Shown: in pieces, positions 27,113 through 35,459 of the stretch
Numbering within the stretch: position 1 is the stretch's first letter
Layout: each line of letters starts with the position of its first letter
Assembly: GCF_014852585.1 (NCBI RefSeq)
Contig: NZ_JACVBX010000005.1
Location: 62,001 to 126,000, forward strand
From: Pseudomonas sp. PDM18
Lineage (GTDB): Bacteria > Pseudomonadota > Gammaproteobacteria > Pseudomonadales > Pseudomonadaceae
Reading direction: 5' to 3'
DNA length: 64,000 nucleotides
Position numbers and translations under genes: made by a program
The notes under the pieces: generated by a model
Told to the model about the DNA's origin: nothing
The model's database searches: none
Seen by the model: only the letters and a program-made list of their open reading frames with translations

Positions 27113-27140
27113 CAGCCGGGCCTGATTGCCCGGCTGTTTT
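27113..27140 (+). terminator. Intrinsic terminator between glycine-zipper paralogues
   Basis: A 9-bp stem CAGCCGGGC / GCCCGGCTG with loop CTGATT is followed by TTTT. It lies 46 bp after copy 1 and 48 bp before the copy 2 start, so the two genes may be partly uncoupled. Confidence 0.85.
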
Positions 27141-27187
27141 GTGTGCGGGACAATTCTCCCGATAATTCCTACATTCAGGTTCGCAAC

Positions 27188-27628
27188 ATGCGTAAGACTC
27201 TTTCTGTTCTGGCACTGGCCCTGCTGGCCAGCCATGCCATGGCTGACGACACCAAATCTGCCATTGGCGGCGGCGTCGGCGGCGCCCTCGGCAACGTGGT
27301 CGGCGGCGCACTGGGCGGCTCCACCGGTGCGGCCATCGGTGCTGGCGTAGGTGGTGCGGCTGGCGGCGCGATGGGCGCGAAGAACGGCAACAAGACCGAG
27401 GCAGCCATCGGTGGCGGCCTGGGTGCGGCCGGCGGCTCGGTCATTGGCAACAAGGTCGGCGGCTCCACCGGTGGCGCCATCGGCGCGGGCCTGGGTGGTG
27501 CGGCTGGCGGCGCGCTGGGCAACCACATGGCCGACAAGAACAACGACGACGATCACCACAGCAGCGGCCACAGCCACAACAAGGGCAAAGGCCACTACAA
27601 GCACAAACACAAGCATCACGACGACTGA
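27188..27628 (+). CDS. Glycine-zipper exported protein with Asp/His/Lys-rich tail (copy 2)
   Basis: 146 aa. It has a signal peptide MRKTLSVLALALLASHAMA and a glycine-zipper core that repeats the same block twice (GGSTGAAIGAGVGGAAGGAM, later GGSTGGAIGAGLGGAAGGAL). The C-terminal tail starts at HMADKNNDDDHHSSGHSHNK and ends in a Lys/His run. It shares the layout and many residues of the preceding gene, so it arose by tandem duplication and has since diverged in the tail (Lys/His here, Arg/His/Asp there). A terminator hairpin lies between the two. Role unknown; metal binding by the tail is a hypothesis. Confidence 0.82.
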   Translation: MRKTLSVLALALLASHAMADDTKSAIGGGVGGALGNVVGGALGGSTGAAIGAGVGGAAGGAMGAKNGNKTEAAIGGGLGAAGGSVIGNKVGGSTGGAIGAGLGGAAGGALGNHMADKNNDDDHHSSGHSHNKGKGHYKHKHKHHDD

Positions 27629-27642
27629 CAGATGCCCGTGTG

Positions 27643-27674
27643 AAAGAGCCCGCCTATTGGCGGGCTCTTTCGTT
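27643..27674. terminator. Bidirectional terminator after glycine-zipper copy 2
   Basis: A perfect 12-bp stem AAAGAGCCCGCC / GGCGGGCTCTTT with a TATT loop. It lies between two convergent genes. T-runs are within the stem ends on both strands, so it could end transcription both ways. Confidence 0.8.
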
Positions 27675-27687
27675 CAGGGCTTAGAGC

Positions 27688-28284
27688 TCAGGCGCAAGCC
27701 GGCAAGCAGGACAGCAACGCGCTCAGCTCAACTGGCGGCCGCCGCTCGATGCGCCAGTACTCACCGCCATCTTCGGTGCGCGCGAGCCAGCCACCGTCCA
27801 CCAGCGCCCTTCGCAGCAGCAGATGGTCACCCAGGCATTCCTGGGCGCGCAGCCGTTCATTGAGCTCGCGCTCGTTCCAGCGCTGCCGTGCCGGTAGCCG
27901 CGACCACAGTACCCAGAGGCAGGCCTCGCGGTGGCTGTGTTTCTTCGGCCAGCGTTGCAGGCAGCCGGCATCATCGAAGTAGCGCCGCCATTGCTCGACG
28001 AGGCAGAAATCCACCACCGCTGCGAGCTCGGCTTCACGGGTGAGTCGCGTCTGCGCCTGATGGCTGGCGCGCAGTGCCTGGAAGTTGCGGAAGCCCACCG
28101 TGCGGGCGAGCAGGTTGAGCAGTTCGACATGACCGGGGCGCTCGGGCGATTCGTCGAGCTGGCGCGCCAGTGATTTCGCCAGGTCAGAGATGTCGGGGGC
28201 GTAATAGGGCAAGCGTTGCCTGGACACAGTGCAATCCTCGTTGCGTGCCAAGACCTCGCGCAGGAGGTTATCGGGGGTCGCCAT
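27688..28284 (-). CDS. DUF2087 domain-containing protein
   Basis: 198 aa, cytoplasmic. The C-terminal half reads LQRWPKKHSHREACLWVLWS, then RQRWNERELNERL, and LGDHLLLRRALVDGGWLART with DGGEYWRI. This is the DUF2087 pattern (WPxK...F...YxExEvN..L...D...RR.LVD.G.L.R..dG..Y), a small winged-helix-like domain often found beside transcription factors. The N-terminal half (DLAKSLARQLDESPERPGHV onward) is helical and I do not recognise it. It may act as a nucleic-acid-binding protein. It stands alone between convergent glycine-zipper genes and a divergent exported protein. Confidence 0.82.
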   Translation of the reverse strand: MATPDNLLREVLARNEDCTVSRQRLPYYAPDISDLAKSLARQLDESPERPGHVELLNLLARTVGFRNFQALRASHQAQTRLTREAELAAVVDFCLVEQWRRYFDDAGCLQRWPKKHSHREACLWVLWSRLPARQRWNERELNERLRAQECLGDHLLLRRALVDGGWLARTEDGGEYWRIERRPPVELSALLSCLPACA

Positions 28285-28500
28285 TCCGATGCGGCACGGG
28301 GAAAGTGTGTCGGATCGTCAAAGGTGCGGGGAACCGCGCGGCAGGTTTAGCGCTCTCCATACGGAGGCGGCGACGCCTGGGTGAACTGCCGACCGGCGGC
28401 CAGCATAGGCCGGACGCGCCGCCCGGGACAAGCCCCGTGTCATCCCGCGAGGCTGGTATAGGCTTGCCGGGGAAGGATCACTGCCGACAAGGAGTTACTC

Positions 28501-28866
28501 GTGAAAGCTCTCGCTGCCGCCGGACTGCTGCTGACGCTTGGCGCCGCGCAGACCGCGTACGCCGGGGACTGGCAGGTCTGCCAGCTGGAAGTGGAAATCA
28601 CCGGAGCACTGAAGCTGCCCGTGCGCGGGCTGGAAGGCCGGGTCGCATCGGCCAAGCCGCGCTCGGCGGGTACCGAGTGCCCGAGCCCGGGCGAGGTCAT
28701 CGCCTTCGAACCGGAAAGCGCCGACTGGCAGAGCCGCATCCCACGCCAGCACTGGCCTGCGGCCGGGCAACGGGTGTGGATGCGCTACCAGTACCTGGAC
28801 GGCATCTGCAAGGGCGACGGCAACAGCCGGCCCTGCCGCATCGAGCATTACCCGATGGGCTGGTGA
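28501..28866 (+). CDS. Small exported protein with four cysteines
   Basis: 121 aa starting with GTG at 28501; AAGGAG about 7 nt upstream supports it. Residues 1-20 are a signal peptide (MKALAAAGLLLTLGAAQTAYA). The mature part has four Cys (QVCQLEV, GTECPSPG, GICKGDG, RPCRIEH), an even number that would allow two disulfides in the periplasm. The sequence is strand-rich, with several Val/Glu-Val segments. I do not recognise a family. It has its own promoter region downstream of the divergent DUF2087 gene. The long gap after it contains a repeat. Confidence 0.7.
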   Translation: MKALAAAGLLLTLGAAQTAYAGDWQVCQLEVEITGALKLPVRGLEGRVASAKPRSAGTECPSPGEVIAFEPESADWQSRIPRQHWPAAGQRVWMRYQYLDGICKGDGNSRPCRIEHYPMGW

Positions 28867-28904
28867 GACGCCCGCCCCTACCTGGAAACTCCTGCGCCGG
28901 GGCT

Positions 28905-29015
28905 CCCCTCTCCCCCGCCCTCTCCCTGAAGGGAGAGGGAGTCGTCCGATGCCGTCGGTCAGCTCGGTGCTTCGCTTGATGCCAATCAGTCCCCTCACCC
29001 TTCAGGGAGAGGGAA
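28905..29015. repeat. Dispersed CCCTCTCCC-type repeat pair
   Basis: Two copies of the [22 protein letters not shown] hairpin unit lie in the gap between the exported protein and the convergent thioesterase. Same family as near 7655, 47285 and 56690. Confidence 0.6.
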
Positions 29016-29074
29016 ACACAGGCACGGACTTTCCGAAGAAGACAGCAGGGTGGGGCCTTGCAGAGCGGTGCGAA

Positions 29075-29509
29075 TCAGCCGCGAACCAGCACTTCCATCG
29101 CCTCGCGCAGCGGCGCCGGAATCGATACCGGCCGGTTGCTCGCCCGATCCACGAACACGTGCACGAACTTGCCCGCCGCGCAGGCCAGTTCATCACCCTC
29201 ACGGAAGATCGCCAGTTCGTACTGCACCGAGCTGTTGCCCAGCTTGCCGACCCGCAGGCCGACCTCGATGCGCTCGGGGAAGGCCACCGGCGCGAAGTAG
29301 TCGCAGCTGGAACTGACCACGAAACCCACCACGTCGCCGTCGTGGATATCCAGGCCGCCGCGCTCGATCAGGTAGGTATTCACCGCCGTGTCGAAGAAGC
29401 CGTAGTAGGTCACGTTGTTTACATGGCCGTAGATGTCGTTGTCGTGCCAACGCGTGGTGATCGGCTGGAAGTGCGCGTAATCGGCGCGGCTGGGGTGCTG
29501 TTCGCTCAT
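29075..29509 (-). CDS. Acyl-CoA thioesterase (4-hydroxybenzoyl-CoA thioesterase-like hotdog fold)
   Basis: 144 aa. The segment WHDNDIYGHVNNVTYYGFFD (near residues 20-39) is the active-site region of the YbgC/FadM-like hotdog thioesterases, with Asp and His-Val-Asn-Asn in the usual positions. The ERIEVGLRVGKLGNSSVQYE block is the central strand pair. It hydrolyses acyl-CoA thioesters in the cytoplasm; the acyl chain is not predictable. It lies 7 bp downstream of the iron-type alcohol dehydrogenase gene on the same strand, so the pair probably forms an operon, a pairing I also recall from PAO1. Confidence 0.9.
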   Translation of the reverse strand: MSEQHPSRADYAHFQPITTRWHDNDIYGHVNNVTYYGFFDTAVNTYLIERGGLDIHDGDVVGFVVSSSCDYFAPVAFPERIEVGLRVGKLGNSSVQYELAIFREGDELACAAGKFVHVFVDRASNRPVSIPAPLREAMEVLVRG

Positions 29510-29516
29510 CGGGTTC

Positions 29517-30674
29517 TCAGAAGGCGGCTCGATAGATAGCCAGCGCGTCGCTCTCGCTGACTTCGCGGGGATTATTCACCAGCAGGCGCTGCTGCAGCAT
29601 CGCATCGGCGGCCAGGCGCGGCAGGCTGTCCTCCGGCACGCCGGCATCACGCAGGCGCGATGGCAGGCCGCTGCGCGGGCTGAGGTCGGCGAGTTCGGCG
29701 ATGAACTGCTCAGTGCGATCAGCATTGCTGCGCAGGCGCTCACCCAGTAGCAGCGGCGCCAGCTCGGCGTAAAGCGGGCCGGCGTTGGGCGCATTGAAGC
29801 GGATCACCTCGGGCAGAACCAGCGCGTTGCTCAGGCCGTGGGGAATATGGAAGTGCCCGCCCAGCGGATAGGCCAGCGCGTGCACGGCCGCCACCGGGGC
29901 GTTGGCGAAGGCCTGCCCGGCGAGACAGGCGCCCAGCAGCATGGCCTGGCGTGCCTCGCGGTTGCGACCGTTGTGCACCGCCTCGTCGAGGTTCAGCGCC
30001 AGCAGGCGCAGGGCCTCGCGGGCCAGCAGGTCGGACAGCGGATTCTTCTTCAGCTTGCTGGTATACGCCTCGATGGCATGAACCATGGCGTCGATGCCGG
30101 TAGCTGCGGTGACCGCCGGCGGCAGGCCGAGGGTGAGGTCGGCGTCGAGCACAGCCAGGTCCGGCAGCAGGTGCGGGCTGACCACGCCCATCTTGGTGGT
30201 CTCGCCGGTGGTGACGATGGCAATCGGCGTGACTTCCGAACCGGTGCCGGCGGTAGTCGGCACCTGGATCAGTGGCAGTCGCGGGCCACGGGCGTTGCCG
30301 ACGCCGAAGACATCCTTCAGGCCCTGTGACGCCAGCGGGTGGGCCAGCAGCGCGACCAGTTTGGCGACATCCATCGAGCTGCCGCCGCCAAAGCCGATGA
30401 CCAGCTGCGCGGCCATCCTGCGCGCCTGGTCAGAGGCTTCCAGCACGATGCTTTCCGGCGGGTCGGCCAGCACCTGATCGAAGACTTCCACCGCCACGCC
30501 GGCCGCAGCGAAGCCCGGCAGCACGCCCTCGAGCATGTTCAGGCGGGTGATGCCGGGGTCGGTGACGATGAGCACGCGCTGGGCTCCGCGCTCGCGGCAG
30601 AGCTCACCCAGGCGGGCGGCGGAACCACTTTCGCAGAGAATCTGCGCCGTGGTGGCGAAGCTGAAAGGCTGCAT
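29517..30674 (-). CDS. Iron-containing (group III) alcohol dehydrogenase
   Basis: 385 aa from the ATG at 30674; a longer in-frame start exists but adds a Pro/Arg-rich stretch unlike the family. The dinucleotide loop is IGFGGGSSMDVAKLVALL, and the metal-binding histidines are in the VHALAYPLGGHFHIPHG segment (HxxxHxxxxxxxxPHG pattern). The C-terminal SGLPSRLRDAGVPEDSLP is typical. These enzymes reduce or oxidise primary alcohols and aldehydes with NAD(P). It precedes the thioesterase by 7 bp, suggesting coupled metabolism of an acyl or alcohol intermediate. The divergent region upstream abuts the thyA terminator. Confidence 0.9.
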   Translation of the reverse strand: MQPFSFATTAQILCESGSAARLGELCRERGAQRVLIVTDPGITRLNMLEGVLPGFAAAGVAVEVFDQVLADPPESIVLEASDQARRMAAQLVIGFGGGSSMDVAKLVALLAHPLASQGLKDVFGVGNARGPRLPLIQVPTTAGTGSEVTPIAIVTTGETTKMGVVSPHLLPDLAVLDADLTLGLPPAVTAATGIDAMVHAIEAYTSKLKKNPLSDLLAREALRLLALNLDEAVHNGRNREARQAMLLGACLAGQAFANAPVAAVHALAYPLGGHFHIPHGLSNALVLPEVIRFNAPNAGPLYAELAPLLLGERLRSNADRTEQFIAELADLSPRSGLPSRLRDAGVPEDSLPRLAADAMLQQRLLVNNPREVSESDALAIYRAAF

Positions 30675-30892
30675 GACGGTCCCCGGTCTTGTCGTTGTAG
30701 TGCGGAAAATCCGTTGGCCGCTGCTCGGCGGCCAGCCGGGGGAGCATAGCAATGGGATGCAGCCCTATGGAACCTTGTACCGCCAGGCGAAACGGTTATT
30801 CACCGAGTGAATGGTTTAGCCGTTTATGGGCGTTGGATCGCTGAAGCTCGCTCCTATGAAGAGCTCGCAGCCAAGGCCAGGCCGCGCGGAAA

Positions 30893-30921
30893 CAAAAAAG
30901 GCCGGCATTGCGCCGGCCTTT
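30893..30921 (-). terminator. Intrinsic terminator of thyA
   Basis: Read on the minus strand: AAAGGCCGGC, a GCAAT loop, then GCCGGCCTTTTTTG, an inverted repeat ending in a T-run. It lies just downstream of the thyA stop at 30939. Confidence 0.88.
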
Positions 30922-30938
30922 ACTTCATCGAGGACAGG

Positions 30939-31733
30939 TCAGACAGCGACCGGTGCCTTGATGTGCGGGTGAGCTTCGTAGCCGACCAGCTCGAAGTCCT
31001 CGAAGCGGAAGTCGAACAGGTCCTTTACCTCGGGGTTGATCTTCATGGTGGGCAGCGGCAGCGGCTGGCGGGTCAGCTGCAGGTCGGCCTGCTCCAGGTG
31101 GTTGGCGTACAGGTGGCAATCGCCACCGGTCCAGATGAACTCGCCCGGTTGCAGCCCGGCAACCTGCGCCACCATCAGGGTCAGCAGCGCGTAGCTGGCG
31201 ATGTTGAAGGGCACGCCGAGGAAGATGTCGGCCGAACGCTGGTACAGCTGGCAGCTGAGCTTGCCGTCGGCCACATAGAACTGGAACAGCGCGTGGCACG
31301 GCGGCAGGGCCATTTCGTCGATCAACGCAGGGTTCCAGGCGGAGACGATCAGGCGGCGCGAGTCCGGGTTCTTCTTCAGCATCTCCATCAGGTTGGCGAT
31401 CTGGTCGATGTGGCGGCCGTCCGGCGCCGGCCAGGAGCGCCATTGGTAGCCGTAGACCGGCCCCAGGTCGCCGTTCTCGTCTGCCCATTCGTCCCAGATC
31501 GAAACACCGTTTTCCTTCAGGTAGGCGATGTTGGTCGAACCTTTGAGGAACCACAGCAGCTCATGGACGATCGATTTGAGGTGGCACTTCTTGGTGGTCA
31601 CCAGCGGGAAGCCTTCGGCGAGGTCGAAGCGCATCTGGTGGCCGAACACGCTGTAGGTGCCGGTGCCGGTGCGATCGCTCTTGAAGGTGCCATGTTCGCG
31701 CACGTGGCGCATGAGGTCGAGGTACTGTTTCAT
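30939..31733 (-). CDS. thyA: Thymidylate synthase
   Basis: 264 aa from the ATG at 31733 ([20 protein letters not shown]), the family-standard start and length. The catalytic Cys is in [13 protein letters not shown], and the folate/dUMP binding residues are in [20 protein letters not shown] and [15 protein letters not shown]. The enzyme converts dUMP and 5,10-methylene-THF to dTMP and DHF in the cytoplasm. A further in-frame extension to 31829 has no support. Downstream is a clear terminator. In PAO1, as I recall, thyA is next to lgt, whereas here it flanks the alcohol dehydrogenase pair and a dehydrogenase operon. Confidence 0.96.
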   Translation of the reverse strand: MKQYLDLMRHVREHGTFKSDRTGTGTYSVFGHQMRFDLAEGFPLVTTKKCHLKSIVHELLWFLKGSTNIAYLKENGVSIWDEWADENGDLGPVYGYQWRSWPAPDGRHIDQIANLMEMLKKNPDSRRLIVSAWNPALIDEMALPPCHALFQFYVADGKLSCQLYQRSADIFLGVPFNIASYALLTLMVAQVAGLQPGEFIWTGGDCHLYANHLEQADLQLTRQPLPLPTMKINPEVKDLFDFRFEDFELVGYEAHPHIKAPVAV

Positions 31734-31972
31734 CGCTGCGGTTTCACCCAAAAGCCAGTCGATGGGCTCTGCGGCGCGGCTCCGGGGTGGGCCGCCGGCA
31801 GAACCAATCGCCCGGCAGAATCTGAACAAGCGGCAATACTAAGGGCCTGGGCACGCTATCGCCAGTCCGACCGACAGACCGGCGACGCGGCCGATGGAAG
31901 CATCCAGCGCCAGTATTCAAGCGGCGACAGACCGCGCTCCCCAACCGTTCGCCTGTTGCAAGAGAGGTTGTC

Positions 31973-32479
31973 ATGTCCGAGGCACCACTGCCCGCCTTTC
32001 CCCTTTCGCGCCGACGCCTGCTGGCGGTGGCCTGCGCCAGCGCCGCCCTTGGCAGCGTGCTGCTCAGCCCTGCCGCGCACACCTGGGCCGCGCTGACACC
32101 CCAGGCCGAGAAGGAGCTCGAAGGCTTCATGACCCTCTCCCAGCGCCTCACCGGGCGCAGCAATCTCGATCCACGTATCGGCCAGCGGCTGTTCCAGGCC
32201 CTGGCGCAGCGCGACACCGCGCTCAAGCAGAGCCTGGCCGAGCTGCTCGAGCGGCTGGGCGACGCGCCGGACAGCTGGAATGAGCGCCAGCAGTGGCTGG
32301 CCCGGCAGATACTCGGCGGCTGGTACCTGGGGCAGGTCGGCGATGACACCAGCGCCACGGTCGTCACCTACGAGCAGGCGCTGATGTTCCGCGCGGTGGA
32401 CGATGTACTAGTGATCCGCAGCTACTGCCCGAACAAGCCGGGCTTCTGGGCGGCGCAGCCCACCGAGCGGGGGGCATGA
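31973..32479 (+). CDS. FAD-dependent sorbitol dehydrogenase-type small subunit (Tat signal)
   Basis: 168 aa. Twin-arginine signal SRRRLLAVACASAALGSVLL with a further hydrophobic stretch, then a helical mature domain (LTPQAEKELEGFMTLSQRLT) and the C-terminal block MFRAVDDVLVIRSYCPNKPG, which matches the membrane-bound sorbitol / gluconate dehydrogenase gamma-type subunits (FAD-SLDH family). It overlaps the next gene by 4 bp (ATGA). In related enzymes the small subunit helps export the FAD subunit by the Tat route and anchors the complex at the periplasmic face of the inner membrane. The sugar or polyol substrate is unknown. Confidence 0.82.
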   Translation: MSEAPLPAFPLSRRRLLAVACASAALGSVLLSPAAHTWAALTPQAEKELEGFMTLSQRLTGRSNLDPRIGQRLFQALAQRDTALKQSLAELLERLGDAPDSWNERQQWLARQILGGWYLGQVGDDTSATVVTYEQALMFRAVDDVLVIRSYCPNKPGFWAAQPTERGA

Positions 32480-34071
32480 GCATGGCCGAGACGCAACGCG
32501 CGGATTTCGTGGTGGTCGGCTCCGGTGTGGCCGGCGCCCTGGTCGCCCATCAGCTGGCACTGGCCGGCAAGGACGTGCTGATCCTCGAAGCCGGCCCGCG
32601 CATGGGCCGCTGGGAGATCGTCGAGCGCTTCCGGAACCAGGCGGACAAATCCGACAACCAGGCGCCTTACCCATCCAGCCCGCACGCGCCGCATCCGCAG
32701 TTCAAGCCGGACAACCACTACCTGATCCAGAAGGGCGAACACCCCTACGACGTGCAGTACATCCGCGCCGTGGGCGGCACCACCTGGCACTGGGCGGCGT
32801 CCGCCTGGCGCTTCCTGCCCAACGACTTCAAGCTGCGCAGCCTCTACGGCGTGGGCCGCGACTGGCCCATCGAATACGCCGAGCTCGAGCCCTGGTACCA
32901 ACGCGCCGAGGAGGAACTGGGCGTCTGGGGCCCCGGCGACGAAGAGCTCGACTCGCCCCGCAGCCAGCCCTACCCGATGCCGCCGCTGCCATTGTCGTGG
33001 AATGAGCAGCGCATCAAGACCCTGCTCAACGCCAACGACTACCGCGTGGTCACCGAGCCGGTGGCGCGCAACAGCCGCCCCTACGATGGCCGGCCGACTT
33101 GCTGCGGCAACAACAACTGCATGCCGATCTGCCCCATCGGCGCCATGTACAACGGCATCGTCCACGTCGAGAAGGCCGAGGCCGCTGGCGCGCGGCTGGT
33201 CGAGAACGCCGTGGTGTTCAAGCTGGAGAAAGGCGACGGCGGCAAGATAGTCGCGGCGCTGTACAAGGACCCGCAGGGCAACGAGATGCGCGTCGAGGGC
33301 GATACCTTCATCCTCGCCGCCAACGGCATCGAGACGCCCAAGCTGATGCTGATGTCCGAGGTCGGCAACAGCTCGGACATGGTCGGCCGCAACCTCATGG
33401 ACCACCCCGGCACCGCCGTGCAGTTCTATGCCGACGAGAAGCTCTGGCCGGGGCGCGGGCCGCAGGAGATGACCTCCATGGTGGGCTTCCGCGATGGCGC
33501 CTTCCGCAGCGAATACGCCTCGAAGAAGATCCACCTGTCCAACCTCTCGCGCACCGACCAGGTGGCAGCCGAGCTGATCCGCCACGGGCCGCTGCTACTT
33601 GGCCATGACCTGGAAGCGAAGATTCGCGACCGCGCCGCGCGTTTCGTGCGCTTCGACAGCTTCCACGAAATCCTCCCGCACCCGGAGAACCGCATCGTGC
33701 CCAGCGCCACCGAACGCGACGCGGCGGGCATCCCCAAGCCCGAGTTCACCTATGCAATGGACAACTACGTGCGCAAGAGCGCGGTGCACACCCGCGAGGT
33801 CTATGCCCACGCGGCCAAACTGCTGGGCGGCGAAGAGGTGCAGTTCGACGACAGCTTCGCCAACAACAACCACATCACCGGCACCGTACTGATGGGCGCA
33901 GACCCGAAGGACTCGGTGGTGGATACCCAGTGCCGCAGCCACGACCACCCCAACCTGTTCATCGCCAGCAGCGGCGTAATGCCCACCGTCGGCTCGGTGA
34001 ACTGCACCCTGACCATCGCCGCCCTGGCCCTGCGCCTGGCCGACCACCTGAAGCGGGAGGCCAAGGCATGA
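32476..34071 (+). CDS. FAD-dependent membrane-bound sugar/polyol dehydrogenase large subunit (GMC family)
   Basis: 531 aa. The FAD Rossmann motif is DFVVVGSGVAGALVAHQLAL near residues 9-28. The GMC signature is RAVGGTTWHWAASAWRFLPN, a second signature is FILAANGIETPKLMLMS, and the C-terminal HITGTVLMGADPKDSVVD and MPTVGSVNCTLTIAAL close the FAD site. It carries no signal of its own, so it would be exported folded with the Tat-signal small subunit. A triheme cytochrome follows with a 4-bp overlap, completing the three-part gluconate/sorbitol dehydrogenase architecture. It oxidises a sugar, sugar acid or polyol in the periplasm and hands electrons to the cytochrome. Confidence 0.88.
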   Translation: MSMAETQRADFVVVGSGVAGALVAHQLALAGKDVLILEAGPRMGRWEIVERFRNQADKSDNQAPYPSSPHAPHPQFKPDNHYLIQKGEHPYDVQYIRAVGGTTWHWAASAWRFLPNDFKLRSLYGVGRDWPIEYAELEPWYQRAEEELGVWGPGDEELDSPRSQPYPMPPLPLSWNEQRIKTLLNANDYRVVTEPVARNSRPYDGRPTCCGNNNCMPICPIGAMYNGIVHVEKAEAAGARLVENAVVFKLEKGDGGKIVAALYKDPQGNEMRVEGDTFILAANGIETPKLMLMSEVGNSSDMVGRNLMDHPGTAVQFYADEKLWPGRGPQEMTSMVGFRDGAFRSEYASKKIHLSNLSRTDQVAAELIRHGPLLLGHDLEAKIRDRAARFVRFDSFHEILPHPENRIVPSATERDAAGIPKPEFTYAMDNYVRKSAVHTREVYAHAAKLLGGEEVQFDDSFANNNHITGTVLMGADPKDSVVDTQCRSHDHPNLFIASSGVMPTVGSVNCTLTIAALALRLADHLKREAKA

Positions 34072-35348
34072 AGCGCTTCCTGCTGCTCGCCCTGCTGGCT
34101 GCACCGCTGGCCGCCCATGCCGCCAAGGCACTTGACCCTGCGCCGACGGAGTTGCTGCAACGCGGCGAATACCTGTCCCGCGCTGGCGACTGTGCGGCCT
34201 GCCATACCGCGCCCGGCGGCAAACCCTTCGCCGGCGGCCTGCCGCTGGCCACGCCGCTAGGGGCGGTGTACTCCACCAACATCACCCCCGACCCGAAGAC
34301 CGGCATCGGCAGCTACAGCTACGACGACTTCGCCCGTGCCGTGCGCGAAGGCGTGGCCAAGGGCGGCACACGGCTCTACCCGGCGATGCCCTACACCGCC
34401 TACTCGAAGATCACCGACGAGGACATGAAGGCGCTCTACGCCTGGTTCCTCGAAGGCGGCGTGCAGGCCGTCGCGCAGCCCAACCAGGATTCCGACATCG
34501 TCTGGCCGCTGAACATGCGCTGGCCGCTGGCAATCTGGAACCTGCTGTTCCACGAAGACGCGGTCTACCAGAACAACCCGAAGCAGAGCCCAGCCTGGAA
34601 CCGTGGTGCCTATCTGGTCCAGGGCCTGGCCCACTGTGGCACCTGCCATACGCCGCGCGGCATGGCCTTCCAGGAGAAGGCCACGGACGAGCGCGGCGCC
34701 GGCTTCCTCGCCGGCGCCGCGCTGGGCGGCTGGCACGCCTTCAACATCACCCCCGACACCCACAGCGGCATCGGCGGCTGGAGCGACGCGGAGATCGTTC
34801 AGTACCTGAAGACCGGCCGTCTCCCGGGCAAGGCGCAGGCCGCCGGACCCATGGCCGAGGCAGTGGAACACAGCTTCCAGTACATGACCGACGCCGACCT
34901 GCAGGCCATCGCCAGCTACCTGCGCAGTGTGCCGGAGGTCAGCGATGGCGAACGCAAGGCCCGCTTCGCCTGGGGACAACCGGCGGACGATGTGGCCACC
35001 CTGCGCGGCCAGGACTTCGCCGCGCAAAAGCACGACGACGGCGCCCGCCTCTACCTCGGCAATTGCGCCAGCTGCCACTCCTGGAGCGGCGAAGGAGTGA
35101 AGGACGGCTACTACCCGATGTTGCTGAAGAACAGCGCAGTGGGCGCCCTGCAGCCGGACAATCTGGTGCAGGTGGTGCTCGGCGGCGTGCACCGCAAGGT
35201 AGACAATGAGGACGTGTTCATGCCCGGCTTTGCTGGCACGCTGAACGACGAGCAGATCGCCGCTCTGGTGAATTACCTCACCGCGCAGTTCGGCAATCCC
35301 GACGTGAAAGTCGACAGCGCAAGGGTCGCCGAGATTCGCCAACCCTGA
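34068..35348 (+). CDS. Triheme cytochrome c subunit of the FAD dehydrogenase
   Basis: 426 aa from the ATG at 34068, overlapping the dehydrogenase stop by 4 bp. A signal peptide (MKRFLLLALLAAPLAAHA, then AKALDP) is followed by three CxxCH heme sites: CAACH, CGTCH and CASCH, near residues 44, 190 and 335. Axial methionines are likely in MPYTAYS, AAGPMAEAVE and MPGFAGT contexts. The layout equals that of gluconate dehydrogenase cytochrome subunits, which pass electrons to ubiquinone or to a terminal oxidase. A hydrophobic membrane anchor at the C terminus is not obvious, so it may be held by the complex. Confidence 0.9.
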   Translation: MKRFLLLALLAAPLAAHAAKALDPAPTELLQRGEYLSRAGDCAACHTAPGGKPFAGGLPLATPLGAVYSTNITPDPKTGIGSYSYDDFARAVREGVAKGGTRLYPAMPYTAYSKITDEDMKALYAWFLEGGVQAVAQPNQDSDIVWPLNMRWPLAIWNLLFHEDAVYQNNPKQSPAWNRGAYLVQGLAHCGTCHTPRGMAFQEKATDERGAGFLAGAALGGWHAFNITPDTHSGIGGWSDAEIVQYLKTGRLPGKAQAAGPMAEAVEHSFQYMTDADLQAIASYLRSVPEVSDGERKARFAWGQPADDVATLRGQDFAAQKHDDGARLYLGNCASCHSWSGEGVKDGYYPMLLKNSAVGALQPDNLVQVVLGGVHRKVDNEDVFMPGFAGTLNDEQIAALVNYLTAQFGNPDVKVDSARVAEIRQP

Positions 35349-35459
35349 TTCTTCCATCGTGGCGGGCCGCCAGCTCCCAAGGAAGGCAGCCTACCCGCGT
35401 TGACAGCACCCACCGGCTCGCGGAAGCTCCGTTACCCACGGAGTCGCCGCGGAAAATGG

